This document shows positions 47,860-57,270 of a stretch of DNA of 64,000 nucleotides, piece after piece. Source of the stretch: Bog-473 sp963828505. GTDB taxonomy: Bacteria; Actinomycetota; Acidimicrobiia; Acidimicrobiales; RAAP-2. The DNA lies in NCBI GenBank assembly GCA_963828505.1, contig CAWHFM010000014.1:62001-126000 (forward strand), in the 5' to 3' direction. Both the position numbers and the translations under genes were made by a program. The notes beneath the pieces are model-generated. The model searched no databases. It saw only the letters and a program-made list of their open reading frames with translations, and had not been told where the DNA came from. How positions within the stretch are numbered: the first letter of the stretch is position 1; each line of letters opens with the position of its first letter.

Positions 47860-49026
47860 TCAGTCGAGGCCGTAGAGCTTTGCCGCGTTGTCGTGTAGGA
47901 CCCTGGCGACCACGTCATCTGCGAGACCGTCGAGGGCCTTCGTCGCATACTCGCCGGGAGAGACTCCGATGCTGGCTGGCCCGGGGTGCTGGCACGTGGG
48001 GTGCGGGAAATCTGTCTCGAAGAGCACGTTGTCCGGGAATTGCTCGATGGCGAACCGCGCCGAATCTGCCTCGAACCAGAAGCAGCCGTAGATCTGGCGG
48101 CGGAAGTACTCGGACGGCAGCAGGTCGTACTCGGGATGCGCCTCACGGATCGCGCTGTTGCCCCACTGCCAATCGAACGTCTCGAGCACGCCGGGTAGCC
48201 AGCCGACTCCCGACTCCACCGAGACGAAACGTAGCTCCGGGAAGCGATGACACACGCCGCCGAAGACGAGGTCAGCGAGCGTCTCGATGTTGTCCATGAT
48301 CATCAGCGCCGAGATCTTGGGGAACTTCGCCTGGAAGCTGAGGTGCGGATCCTTGGCGAACGGCGCAGTGATGTCTCCGCCACCAATGTGGAAGGAGACC
48401 GAGATCTCCGCGTCCTGTGCGGCCGCCCAGAGACGGTCCCAGTGCGGGTCGGAGAGCGGTGGCTCGCCGTGCGAGTCGGGGTGGTTGCAGAAGTTCATCG
48501 CCTTGTGACCGTTCTCGACGCAGCGCTCGAGCTCCGCTAGTGCGAAGTCCAGGTCCCAAAAGGGCGTGGACATGACCGGGATCAGCCGCGACGGGTCCAC
48601 CGAGGTCCATTCCACCAGGAAGTCGTTGTAGGCGCGCACGCACGCCGTGACGAGGTTGCGGTCACCGAGCTTCAGGAAGTACGCCGATCCGAATCCAGCG
48701 ACGTTCGGGTAGAGCACCTGCGCATGAATGCCCTCGACGTCCATGTGTGCGAGGCGAGCGCTGGCGTCGAAGGCCGACGGCGGGATCTCGTCGTAGGTCC
48801 TGGGGCCGTCGGGCACGTAGCCGTGCCAACCTGCGATCGCCGTGTTACCCGGTGCGTTGAGGAAGGTGCCGGCGGCCACCCAGATGTCGTTGCCGCGGAC
48901 GTTCTCGACGTGGGGTACGGCCTCTCCCCACTTCGACGAGACCCGTGAGGTCCACAAGTCGGGCGGTTCGGTCAGGTGTGTGTCGACGTCGACGACGTGA
49001 TGTCGCTGGAACAACTCCGCAGGCAC
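47860..49026 (-). CDS. Amidohydrolase family 2 protein
   Basis: From GTG 49026 (GGAGG nearby), 388 residues. The TIM-barrel hydrolase motifs are VVDVDTHLTEPPDLW (first metal-ligand strand), ISVSFHIGGGD, SVESGVGWLP and LFETDFPHPTCQHPG (late Asp). These are typical of the amidohydrolase-2/decarboxylase group widespread in actinobacterial catabolic clusters. The substrate is unknown. It is followed by the broken DinB-type gene on the same strand. Confidence 0.82.
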   Translation of the reverse strand: MPAELFQRHHVVDVDTHLTEPPDLWTSRVSSKWGEAVPHVENVRGNDIWVAAGTFLNAPGNTAIAGWHGYVPDGPRTYDEIPPSAFDASARLAHMDVEGIHAQVLYPNVAGFGSAYFLKLGDRNLVTACVRAYNDFLVEWTSVDPSRLIPVMSTPFWDLDFALAELERCVENGHKAMNFCNHPDSHGEPPLSDPHWDRLWAAAQDAEISVSFHIGGGDITAPFAKDPHLSFQAKFPKISALMIMDNIETLADLVFGGVCHRFPELRFVSVESGVGWLPGVLETFDWQWGNSAIREAHPEYDLLPSEYFRRQIYGCFWFEADSARFAIEQFPDNVLFETDFPHPTCQHPGPASIGVSPGEYATKALDGLADDVVARVLHDNAAKLYGLD

Positions 49027-49422
49027 CGCTTCGCCTCCAGTTTCTCCCCTCAGCAGGGTACCGCCTGTGACGGGATTGCGCTGCCGAACCGTGGGACCCG
49101 CGTTCTTCCTCGTCGCATCATCAGCCGCCGATACCCGGCCTCGAGCGACGGGATGGGCCATCGCTGATTGCGGGAAGGCGATCCACCGTCGAACTGGTCT
49201 TCACCTCAAACGCCCCTCACTCTCGCTCGACAATGAACAACCACTCCGGTGGTGAAAGGGCACGGTGGTGGACCTACTCGCCGTTCTCTGATGACTCGCT
49301 CCAACGGCTCCGTGCCGGGGGCTCTCGGTTGCGCAGTTTGAGCAGAGTCGGACCTGGAACCCGGTGCTAACGTGCCCGAATCCGGCCGGACGTCGAGCCG
49401 GTCACCGAAAGGTCCTGTGAGA
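49027..49422. other. Intergenic region, divergent promoter space
   Basis: About 400 bases between the amidohydrolase and the secreted peptidase. No RNA, repeat or convincing frame was seen. Confidence 0.4.
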
Positions 49423-50257
49423 ATGCAACTTTTCCGGAAGGTCGCGATCCTGGCTTCGGTGGTCGTGGCGTGCTTGAGCTTCACGACGGTGGCGGCAAGC
49501 GGAGCGGGAACAGCGGCGAGCCTGTCGCGACCACTGATCCCGTTCAACGGAAACGGCCCACAGGTGAGGTCGAACGGAATCCCTGTCATGTACAACAGCA
49601 ACTGGTCCGGATACGCAGCCCTGCCGAAGACGGCCGGACAGACTTTCACCTCCATCGTGGCGAACTACAACGTGCCCTCGGTGGCGTGCTCCAACTCCCC
49701 CGACACGTTCTCGTTCCACTGGATAGGCCTGGACGGGTGGTCCGATCAGACGGTCGAACAGGATGGCATCTCCGCCAACTGCAAAGGCTCTTCGACCGCG
49801 TTACAACGCGTGGTACGAGATGTATCCGGCCAACTCCCACTTCGAATTCCAGGTCAGCCCGGGTGACGCCATCGAATCCTCCATCCGTTATCTCGGCCGG
49901 GACAAGTACGAGCTCTCCCTGAAAGACGTCACCAGCAGTCAGGGATTCGACGTGGTCCAGACCTGTCCCGTCTCGGTCTGTGAGAACGCCTCGGCTGAGA
50001 CGATCACCGAGGCCTACTACTACAACCGGCGATTCTCCGGTACCAGCGACTTCGGCGACGAGCACTACGAGGGAGCGATCGTGACCGACAGCGCCGGCAA
50101 CGTAGGCGGCCTGTTCGACCCCAAGGCGTGGAAGACCGGAGAGGGCATCGCTTTGGGCGAGTACGGGGATGTCGACACCACGCCCGGCCCGATCGCCACC
50201 GCGCACGGACTGGGCGCCTCTTCGGCGTTCTCGGTCTTCTGGAGCCGCGCCAACTGA
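49423..50257 (+). pseudogene. Secreted G1-family (eqolisin-like) peptidase, frameshifted
   Basis: The first frame (from ATG 49423) encodes a signal peptide (VAILASVVVACLSFTTVAASG) and the peptidase G1 start NSNWSGYAA with SIVANYNVPSVACS and FHWIGLDGWSDQTVEQDGI. The second frame continues RYNAWYEMYPANSHFEFQVS through EHYEGAIVTDSAG. The catalytic Gln and Glu (TVEQ; WYEMYP) lie on opposite sides of the break at about 49800-49803, where one extra T in GCGTTACAAC would explain the shift. Such acid peptidases act outside the cell. Confidence 0.78.
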
Positions 50258-50312
50258 CAGACGCCGGGCAGCGTCCGTGAATCGCATCACGTGCGCGGAG
50301 CGGAGTACTCCG

Positions 50313-50651
50313 ATGATCGACGGGCAGGAGGGGGTCAGGACTGAGACGCTCGATGGCGTCGAAGACTCCCGATCGGAGTCCGAGGGTGGTTACGATCCTG
50401 GCGACCGGGAGTGCAGGGACATCTGGCACATGGCGTATCGGCAGATCCCCAAGGGCGACCTGAACGACCTCATAGTGGAGCAAGGCCCGGTCCAGCGCTG
50501 GTGCCAGGAGATCCGGATCTTTACGGAGGCCGCAACGATGGCCGGACGGAATCTGAACAGACGCGCATTCGACGAGGCCATGTCCGAGTTCTCTGGTCCG
50601 AACGAGTACCAATTGGTCAGCCCGCACGCCAACGTGCCGCCCGCTCCATGA
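50313..50651 (+). pseudogene. C-terminal remnant of a Leu-type substrate-binding protein
   Basis: The 112-residue frame ends with VQRWCQEIRIFTEAATMAGR then NLNRRAFDEAMSEFSG, the pattern of the C-terminal lobe of branched-chain amino-acid-type binding proteins (CDxxxxFxxAAxxAGxxLTRxxFxxAL). No signal peptide or N-terminal lobe is present upstream. It overlaps the following dioxygenase start by ATGA. A small functional protein is not excluded. Confidence 0.45.
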
Positions 50652-51556
50652 CGGGCGCAATCGGCGGCGCCCTCCAGGCCCGGTGGCAGGAAGAGGGGTG
50701 GTGTCTGGTGCCGGGGCTCCTGCCCGTTGAGACCGTCGCAGCAGCCCAGGCCGCGATGTCCCCGCTGTTCCCTACCGCAGCTGAGTTCGCGACCGACTTC
50801 GATCCGGAGCGCAACGAGCCGTTCCGCATCGATTCGCACCGGGTGATGCCTCGTTTCCCCTTCGATGACGACGCCCTCAACGATCTGGTCGTGCACCACC
50901 GCATGATCGAACTGGCCGAGCAATTGCTCGGGATTTCGGATCCTCGGCTCTACCAGGCCATGTTGAGTGCCAAGTACTCCGGAGCGGCGCCCAGCGACGA
51001 GCAGCTCCTTCACGCTGACTACGGCAACCACACGCTGGTGGTGCCGCGTGACGATCCGGGCTACCAGCAGCTCGAGACGTTCGTCTACCTCAGTGACGTG
51101 TCACCAGAGACCGCCGCGACGCGAATGGTGTCGCGTCGTCTCACCACCGACATCCCGGTGGAGCGGACGTATCTCAGTCCCGACGACTACGCCGATCTCT
51201 ACGCAGCGGAGGTCCCGGCTTCGGGGCCCGCCGGATCCGTCCTGGTCTACCGGCCCGACACATACCACCGGGGCGTGCGCATGACCGCGCCCGGGGCGGC
51301 GCGCTTCATGCTCCACGTCTCCTACAAGCCGGCCTCCACCGACTGGCTCGGCTCCTTCGGGTTGCCCAACGCCGGCGAGGACATGTCATGGCATCGCTTC
51401 GTACCACGAGCCACCGAGCGCCAGCTGACGGTGCTGGGCTTTCCGGCGCCCGGTCATCCCTATTGGACGGCGCGGACCTTGGCCGGGGTTGCTGCCCGCT
51501 ATCCACTGCTCGACCTCTCGCCCTGGCGTAGTGCCATGCCCGACACCGCGGAGTGA
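50648..51556 (+). CDS. Phytanoyl-CoA dioxygenase family protein
   Basis: From ATG 50648, 302 residues. The 2-oxoglutarate/Fe(II) oxygenase facial triad is visible: His122-x-Asp124 in LLHADYGNHT and the distal His207 in TYHRGVRM, with Arg208 or Arg211 able to hold 2-oxoglutarate. The start overlaps the upstream remnant and the end overlaps the glucosidase gene. These enzymes hydroxylate small substrates. The oxygenase-glucosidase pairing is unusual and the substrate is unknown. Confidence 0.8.
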   Translation: MTGAIGGALQARWQEEGWCLVPGLLPVETVAAAQAAMSPLFPTAAEFATDFDPERNEPFRIDSHRVMPRFPFDDDALNDLVVHHRMIELAEQLLGISDPRLYQAMLSAKYSGAAPSDEQLLHADYGNHTLVVPRDDPGYQQLETFVYLSDVSPETAATRMVSRRLTTDIPVERTYLSPDDYADLYAAEVPASGPAGSVLVYRPDTYHRGVRMTAPGAARFMLHVSYKPASTDWLGSFGLPNAGEDMSWHRFVPRATERQLTVLGFPAPGHPYWTARTLAGVAARYPLLDLSPWRSAMPDTAE

Positions 51557-53151
51557 TCGGCGTGACTTCTCGGGCCGACCCGTGGTGGAAGGGCGGTGTC
51601 CTCTACCAGATCTACCCGAGATCGTTCGCGGACAGCGATGCCGACGGCGTAGGCGACATCGCTGGCATCATCGAGCATCTGGACCACCTGGCCTGGCTCG
51701 GGGTCGACGGCATCTGGCTCTCGCCTGTCACGATCTCGCCCAACGCGGACTGGGGCTACGACGTCTCGGACTTCTGTGCCATCGCGGCAGAGTTCGGAAC
51801 GATGGACGATTTCGACCGACTGGTGGCCGAGGCTGGGAACCGGGGCATCCGTGTCCTCATGGACATCGTCCCCAACCACACCAGCGATCAGCATCCGTGG
51901 TTCCTGAATTCGCGATCGTCGCGCTCGTCCGTCCGCCGGGACTGGTACCTCTGGGCCGACGGCGCAGCGGGTGGGGGACCGCCCAACAACTGGGTCAGCA
52001 GCTTCGGCGGTCCGGGATGGACGTTCGACGAAACGACCGGGCAGTACTACTTCCACAACCACCTGGCGGAGCAACCGGACCTCAACTGGTGGAACCAGGA
52101 CGTGCGCGCCGCCTTCGACCACATCTTCCGCTTCTGGTCCGATCGCGGAGTGGCCGGATTCCGAATCGATGTCTGCAACGTCATCATCAAGGACGCCGAA
52201 CTCCGCGACAACCCGCCGGCCACCGAGGACGACGATTTCGAGACGCAGATGTTCGGCCAACGCAGCGTCTACAACGCCAACCGGCCCGAAGTCCACGATG
52301 TGATCAGACGTTGGCGGCGCCTGGTCGACGCGTACGACGAACCCCGGCTCCTGATCGGGGAGACGCCGGTCCCGCTGGACCGACTGGCCGAGTTCTACGG
52401 CGACGGGTACGACGAGCTCGGACTGGCCTTCAATTTCGACTTCATCGGGGCGTCCCTCGAAGCCAGTGCCATGCGGGAGATCGTCGAACGCACCGAAGCG
52501 GTGCTCCCGCCCGGTGCATGGCCGGCGTGGACCGGCTCCAACCACGACATGTTCCGCTTCCCCACCCGCTGGGCGGGGGACGATCCCCACAAGGTTCGCG
52601 TGGCACTGCTGATGCTGCTCTGCCTGCGCGGCACTCCGGTGCTCTATCAAGGCGACGAGATCGGGATGGGCGACGTGGCCGTGGCTCGCGAGGACCTGCG
52701 AGACCCGCTCGGTGTGCGCTTTTTCCCGTACTACGAAGGGCGAGACGCCGCACGGACCCCCATGCCGTGGAGCAACCGACCCGGCGGTGGCTTCACCGAC
52801 GCCCCCCGGTCGTGGCTCCCCCTCGGCGACCTGGCCGCGACCAACGTGGCCGAGCAGCGGGACGATCCGGACTCGGTCCTGACGCTCTGCCGGGACGTCA
52901 TCGTCTATCGCCGCCGGCACCCAGATTTCGCCGTGGCGGACTACCGATCCTTGCCGTCGCCCGAAGGGGTGTGGGCCTTCGGCCGCGGTGAGCGCCACGC
53001 GGTGGTCCTCAACATGTCCGCTGAACCGCGCCGCCTGGAGGGTTTGGCCGGTACCGTCACTCTCGGCACGGACCGGTCCCGCCATATGGAGGTCGTGAGT
53101 TCCTCTCTCCGGGTGGCGGCACACGAGGGCCTCATCATGGAGCGCCGATAG
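51553..53151 (+). CDS. GH13 alpha-glucosidase
   Basis: The 532-residue protein starts GTG 51553, overlapping the previous stop, with another GTG at 51562. It has WWKGGVLYQIYPRSFADSDADGVGDIAGI, DIVPNHTSD, the nucleophile Asp206 in GFRIDVCN, the acid/base Glu270 in LLIGETPV and Asp332 in SNHDMFRFP. The pattern is that of oligo-1,6-glucosidase/alpha-glucosidase-type GH13 enzymes. It has no signal peptide, so it is cytosolic. It ends in TAG. Confidence 0.9.
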   Translation: MIGVTSRADPWWKGGVLYQIYPRSFADSDADGVGDIAGIIEHLDHLAWLGVDGIWLSPVTISPNADWGYDVSDFCAIAAEFGTMDDFDRLVAEAGNRGIRVLMDIVPNHTSDQHPWFLNSRSSRSSVRRDWYLWADGAAGGGPPNNWVSSFGGPGWTFDETTGQYYFHNHLAEQPDLNWWNQDVRAAFDHIFRFWSDRGVAGFRIDVCNVIIKDAELRDNPPATEDDDFETQMFGQRSVYNANRPEVHDVIRRWRRLVDAYDEPRLLIGETPVPLDRLAEFYGDGYDELGLAFNFDFIGASLEASAMREIVERTEAVLPPGAWPAWTGSNHDMFRFPTRWAGDDPHKVRVALLMLLCLRGTPVLYQGDEIGMGDVAVAREDLRDPLGVRFFPYYEGRDAARTPMPWSNRPGGGFTDAPRSWLPLGDLAATNVAEQRDDPDSVLTLCRDVIVYRRRHPDFAVADYRSLPSPEGVWAFGRGERHAVVLNMSAEPRRLEGLAGTVTLGTDRSRHMEVVSSSLRVAAHEGLIMERR

Positions 53152-53281
53152 GTTGCGTCCACCGCTGCCTTGGTGTCCGGCAGGGTGCGCCAAGACTACG
53201 AGCGAGTCCCGTTCAGTACGGACACGGAAGAGGCGGACCGATCCGGCGGCGACGATGGTAGCTCTTGCTGAAGCCCTGCTC

Positions 53282-53959
53282 TCATCCAGTCACGGTGACG
53301 GAGCCCGTCATGAAGGTGTGGATGGTGCACAGATAGTTGTACGTGCCGGGCTGCGTGAACGTGAAACTGAACGACGCGCCCGGCGCCAAAGGTCCGGAAT
53401 TGAAGGCCCCTCCCGTCGCGGTCCACGTGTGCGTGACGCTGTCGTCGTTCGTCACGGTGACCGTCGATCCGAGCGGCACCGACACGCTGGACGGGCTGAA
53501 AGCGAAGTTGGAGATGGTGATGGCCACGTGGGCGGGCGGCGCCGTCGTCGTGGTGGTGGGCGGCGGAGGGGGCGGTGGTGGGGTCGTCGTCGGTGGTGGA
53601 GCGGGCGGCGGTTGCGACGTCGCGGGCGGCGAGGGGGTCGCGGCCCGCGAGGTGGCCCCATTGGCGGGCGGCTCCGTCATCGGTGAGGCCGTCGTCGCCG
53701 GGGTCCTTGACGGGGTGGCCGGCCCACCCTTCGCCGCTCCGCCCGTTTTGAGCGTGGTCGTCGTAAGCGAGCCCTTTCCGGCTGTCTTGATCGTCGTCGA
53801 TGTGGCGCTCGAGGGGAGCGGAGGGTTGGACGGCGAGGTTGTCGTCGAATGTTTCTCACTGCTCAACACCGCTTGGGTGCTGCCGCAGGCGGCGGTCAGC
53901 AGCACCACCGCCAGGAGGGCGAGCAAAAGGGAGGGCCGAGTCGGCCGAGGGATCTGCAT
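53282..53959 (-). CDS. Cupredoxin lipoprotein with long Pro/Thr linker
   Basis: The 225-residue protein has a lipobox (LLALLAVVLLTAAC), a disordered Ser/Thr/Pro linker of about 115 residues including long proline and threonine runs, and a C-terminal plastocyanin-like domain. The copper ligands are His177 (VTHTW), Cys211 and His214 (YLCTIH) and Met217, the complete type-1 set. It is an electron-transfer or copper-binding protein held away from the membrane by the linker. It is cotranscribed with the membrane protein upstream (24 bases). Confidence 0.85.
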   Translation of the reverse strand: MQIPRPTRPSLLLALLAVVLLTAACGSTQAVLSSEKHSTTTSPSNPPLPSSATSTTIKTAGKGSLTTTTLKTGGAAKGGPATPSRTPATTASPMTEPPANGATSRAATPSPPATSQPPPAPPPTTTPPPPPPPPTTTTTAPPAHVAITISNFAFSPSSVSVPLGSTVTVTNDDSVTHTWTATGGAFNSGPLAPGASFSFTFTQPGTYNYLCTIHTFMTGSVTVTG

Positions 53960-53983
53960 CGTTCTTCGGTTACCTTTCGAGGC

Positions 53984-55102
53984 TCAGGACGCGCTGACGG
54001 TGAGACTTGAGGCCTTGCCCGTGGCGTCGGCGGGTTGGGCGGCGTCGCTCACCCGGACGTGGAACGGCGACAGCTGCTGTGACGGCGACGAGGTTCCAAC
54101 GAGCCATGGCGAGACCTCCGTCTCTCTGGCCGGGACACGCACCGCTGATGACAGTTTCGATTTTGCGCTGTTGCGGGGTCGCCACAGCGCCAACGCCAAG
54201 AGGATCAGCAGCGGCCCAGAGCCCGGGTCCGTCCCCTGTCCGGTGAAGACGGCACCGAGGTCCTGCCCGACCAGGCCGACGAAGACGGCCACCACGATCC
54301 CGGTGACCAGGCACGCCCGACGCCAGGCCGGGACGAAGATGCCCCAGCCGGCCAAGATCGCCAGCAACCCCAGGATGAGAGCGAACACGTACCCGTGCTG
54401 CCCGATCACGTGGCCACCCACCCCGTCGATCCACTGGTACACCGCAGGCTCAGCCACGCTGTTGTTGGCGATCTGGGCACCGGGCACGGCGGCCGCGTGA
54501 TTGATGCCCTCGAGCTCCAACAGTGCCCCGGCCGTCCAGATCAGTGTCCAGCCGGCTGCACCGAGGCGGAGCCCAGCGCGCCCGATCCGTCCCGCCGCTG
54601 GCCTGGTGTCCGCCGGATCGGACAACAGCATGAGAGCGAGCAGGCCATAGAGGAGTGCTGGACCCGGCGCGCCGGTCAGCAGGCTGGTGCCCTGCATGAA
54701 CACCCCGCCAAACCCCTCGCCAATGGCCCATACGCCCACCGCCCAGGGCACCGAGCAGATCAGCGCGACGCGGGCCGTCCGTCGCCGAAGAAGGCCGACG
54801 CCGAGCAGCAGCTGCAGGCCGGCGAACCCGGTGTTCCAGAGAGCAGGGTGAGCGACGAGCAGGCCGGCGAGGTGGTAATCACCGTTCGCGACCGGTCCCG
54901 GGAGACCCATGTTCGCCATCCCCAACACCCCGTTGTAGAACTGGCGCGTGAACATGAAGGGCTGAAGCTGGAGCAACCCGTCGACGAACCACAAGGCGCC
55001 CAACGCGATCTCGAGATGGCGGCGGGTGAGACGCCGAGGCGTCGTACCGGTCTCCGCTGTGAGCCTCGCCGCAGTCTGACTTGGTCTTCGCTCTTCGTTC
55101 AT
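53984..55102 (-). CDS. Multi-pass membrane protein, DoxX-like
   Basis: From ATG 55102, 372 residues with about eight to nine membrane helices: ALGALWFVDGLLQLQPFMF near the N terminus, VANGDYHLAGLLVAHPALWN and GFAGLQLLLGVGLLRR. The helix-rich pattern and LDGLLQLQP start are like DoxX-type or related redox membrane proteins. A His-rich periplasmic-side loop (INHAAAVPG, VGGHVIGQHGYV) could interact with heme, quinone or copper. It pairs with the cupredoxin lipoprotein. Confidence 0.62.
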   Translation of the reverse strand: MNEERRPSQTAARLTAETGTTPRRLTRRHLEIALGALWFVDGLLQLQPFMFTRQFYNGVLGMANMGLPGPVANGDYHLAGLLVAHPALWNTGFAGLQLLLGVGLLRRRTARVALICSVPWAVGVWAIGEGFGGVFMQGTSLLTGAPGPALLYGLLALMLLSDPADTRPAAGRIGRAGLRLGAAGWTLIWTAGALLELEGINHAAAVPGAQIANNSVAEPAVYQWIDGVGGHVIGQHGYVFALILGLLAILAGWGIFVPAWRRACLVTGIVVAVFVGLVGQDLGAVFTGQGTDPGSGPLLILLALALWRPRNSAKSKLSSAVRVPARETEVSPWLVGTSSPSQQLSPFHVRVSDAAQPADATGKASSLTVSAS

Positions 55103-55395
55103 CTTCACCACCCGGAAATAACCCTCATGCCCAAGACCTCTGAGAAGCAGCCGTAGACACTGCTCAACGCACACTTGCCCACGTTCAGCGCAACCAGAAC
55201 TCGGTCAGGACAGCACGAACCCCCATCTGATAGGAACTGTTCACCTGAATTCGGACGATCGCCGCGGCGATGCCCATTTCTCCCTACCAGCGCTACCCAC
55301 GGCGACGCTGTGCGTTGTCGTTCCTCAGTGCTAGGTATTACGCAGGCGCCCGGCTCGAGATTGTCGAAATGCCGAGAATTTCGGGATGATGAGGT
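55103..55395. other. Intergenic region
   Basis: About 290 bases without recognisable coding or RNA features. Confidence 0.4.
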
Positions 55396-55464
55396 GCAGC
55401 TGCGCGCTTTCGCGCCGGTGCCGTAGCAGCTCGGCCTGTCACCCGGGCGTCAGCCGTGGTGTAC
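55396..55464. repeat. Direct repeat left (relic of DUF1214 gene end)
   Basis: A 69-base stretch matching 56088-56156 at about 57 positions by eye, same orientation. On the minus strand it reads TPRLTPG, a stop, then QAELLRHRRESAQL, a decayed copy of TPRLTPEQRAEQLRLRREGA at the C terminus of the DUF1214 protein. It lies just downstream of the kinase pseudogene. Confidence 0.75.
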
Positions 55465-55528
55465 GTCAGGACCAGACGAGGAGGCAGGGAGTTCCCGGTC
55501 TGATGCCGACGGTGGGACGGTTCGGCAT

Positions 55529-56074
55529 TCAACCGGTGGCCGAAACATGGGAAAGGATCGTTGCCGCGCACGAGTCGGAGGAGGCATGGCTCGTGTCGAC
55601 GACCAGGTCGTACAGAACGCCTTCATGGACATAGGCCGACTGGGACTCGGCCATTCCAGGCACCCGATCCGGCCGCCACGCCTCGCGAGCTCTTGCTACA
55701 TCGCGGTCGCACTTCACGCCGACCCAGAGCACGGCAAGGCCACCGAAGGCCGTTCGCAATCGTCCCTGATTACCTCCGCCGTTCAGAAATACGTCGTCGA
55801 CGATGACGCCTGTGCCACCGCGAGCAATCGAGGCGAGGCCGAGATACCACGACGCTTCAAGATCCGCCCACCCTGGACCGACTTCGACCTGCCCGGTTTC
55901 GTCGATACGAAGCAGGGATCCATCTTCCAGCCCTTAGTCGGGCATCGCTCTGATCAGGTCATCGATACCGAGTACCAACCAGGGCGCGGTCAACATCATT
56001 TGCAGACATTTGGCCAGGGTTGACTTGCCCGAAGAAGATGTGCCGTTCAGAACGATGACTTGGGCGTTCATCAT
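55529..56074 (-). pseudogene. Chloramphenicol-phosphotransferase-like kinase, interrupted
   Basis: The frame from ATG 56074 (or 56071) begins MNAQVIVLNGTSSSGKSTLA (Walker A GTSSSGKS) and runs to IDDLIRAMPD before a TAA at 55934-55936. It continues in the same frame with GVIVDDVFLN, VLWVGVKCDRDVARAREAWR, DRVPGMAESQ and YDLVVDTSH to TGA at 55529. All CPT-family parts are thus present apart from the stop. The start overlaps the DUF1214 stop (TGATG). Relatives phosphorylate small hydroxylated substrates; in the CPT family this gives chloramphenicol inactivation. Confidence 0.78.
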
Positions 56075-57270
56075 CACCAGACACGACGCAACTGCGCACC
56101 TTCGCGCCGGAGCCGCAGCTGCTCGGCCCGCTGCTCGGGCGTCAGCCGGGGTGTACCCGCCGGCAGGTGATGGAGTACGGATTCGAAGGGGACCTTCGTC
56201 ACCGTGGCCTCGGGATAGTCGCTGGAACGGTAGAAGCGCGCCTGAAGGATCCCCCAGGGGAAGTCGGCCTTGTCGAGCCAGTTGTGGACGCCCGGGTCGC
56301 GGGTCGAGACGACGCCGCGGAAGATCCCGTCGTCGTCCACGCGGGCCTGCACGTCGTTGAGACTCGACTGCCGGTTGACCCAATCGACGGTCGCGAAGCG
56401 GTCGTCCGCCACGAGGATCTGCCAGTACCGGCAGTCGGACGGGACCGGGAACTCGACGACGAGGGCTTCGTCGTCGTTGACCTCATGAATACCGTCGTAG
56501 TACGCCTGCTGGGCGAGGCCACCGGCGTCCTCAATCCACTGAGAGCGCCGGAGGACGTTGATGCCGTGGTGTTCGCGGTAGTACCGGACGAGGTGCATGT
56601 CGAAATGGATCATCCCCTCAATCCAGCGCGGCATGTCCGCAAACCGGCGTGCGAACTCGTCGGGCGCCATGTCCGCGCCCGGCTCATCGAGACGGTTGAT
56701 CGCCACGCGGGCATCGACCTCGTTCGTCCAGTCACACGCGCACTTGCGCATCAGCAGGCGCTTCGTCCTGTGATCGAGCAGCCACCAATCTCCGTCGTGG
56801 CCGGCGGGTCTTTCGGCGCTGAGCACAACTCGGAACGAGCCGTCGCGGCCGATGCTGAGCTCGTCGAGGTCGTTCGTGCGTCGCAATGGTGAACCGGTCC
56901 GGGCCCGCGTGAATATTCCCATGTCCGTCATCTCGTGCTCCTGCTGGGTGATCTCGACGAAGCGACTGGTGCCGCGAAACCCCGAGAGCTCGTAGACACC
57001 GTTCGGATCGACCTGGGCGTTGAGATAGACGTAGTCCGGGTTGGGACCTCCCTGGTTGCAGGCGTAGTTCCACAGGGGCATGAACACCGGTCGACGGTCG
57101 TCCGTGTACACGTGGCACAGGTAACCGCAGGCGAGGATGGAGAGCGCCAGCTTGTTCATGTCCTGCACCTCGGCGTCGGTGGGACCCTCCGGTCGCCAGA
57201 TGGCGAGCAGTTCGTCCACCACGCCGGTCAGGGACTGGAGCTGGTCGCTCCACGTGGGATATCCGGTCAT
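56074..57270 (-). CDS. DUF1214-containing protein
   Basis: From ATG 57270, 398 residues. It carries GGPNPDYVYLNAQVDPNGVY and YELSGFRGTSRF, and the C-terminal DUF1214 part WDWVNRQSSLN-type with LDKADFPWGILQARF then LTPEQRAEQLRLRREGAQLR. The soluble protein resembles others found beside sulfotransferase-like genes in actinobacteria. Its function is unknown and a link to lipid catabolism is inferred from context. It overlaps the sulfotransferase gene by four bases. Confidence 0.8.
   Translation of the reverse strand: MTGYPTWSDQLQSLTGVVDELLAIWRPEGPTDAEVQDMNKLALSILACGYLCHVYTDDRRPVFMPLWNYACNQGGPNPDYVYLNAQVDPNGVYELSGFRGTSRFVEITQQEHEMTDMGIFTRARTGSPLRRTNDLDELSIGRDGSFRVVLSAERPAGHDGDWWLLDHRTKRLLMRKCACDWTNEVDARVAINRLDEPGADMAPDEFARRFADMPRWIEGMIHFDMHLVRYYREHHGINVLRRSQWIEDAGGLAQQAYYDGIHEVNDDEALVVEFPVPSDCRYWQILVADDRFATVDWVNRQSSLNDVQARVDDDGIFRGVVSTRDPGVHNWLDKADFPWGILQARFYRSSDYPEATVTKVPFESVLHHLPAGTPRLTPEQRAEQLRLRREGAQLRRVW
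56088..56156. repeat. Direct repeat right (3' end of DUF1214 gene)
   Basis: The intact counterpart of 55396-55464; see that entry. It lies inside the last codons of the DUF1214 gene. Confidence 0.75.

Noticed and set aside
51499..53193. Minus-strand open frame of 564 codons
   Set aside because: Antisense to the GH13 gene, which has clear active-site motifs.
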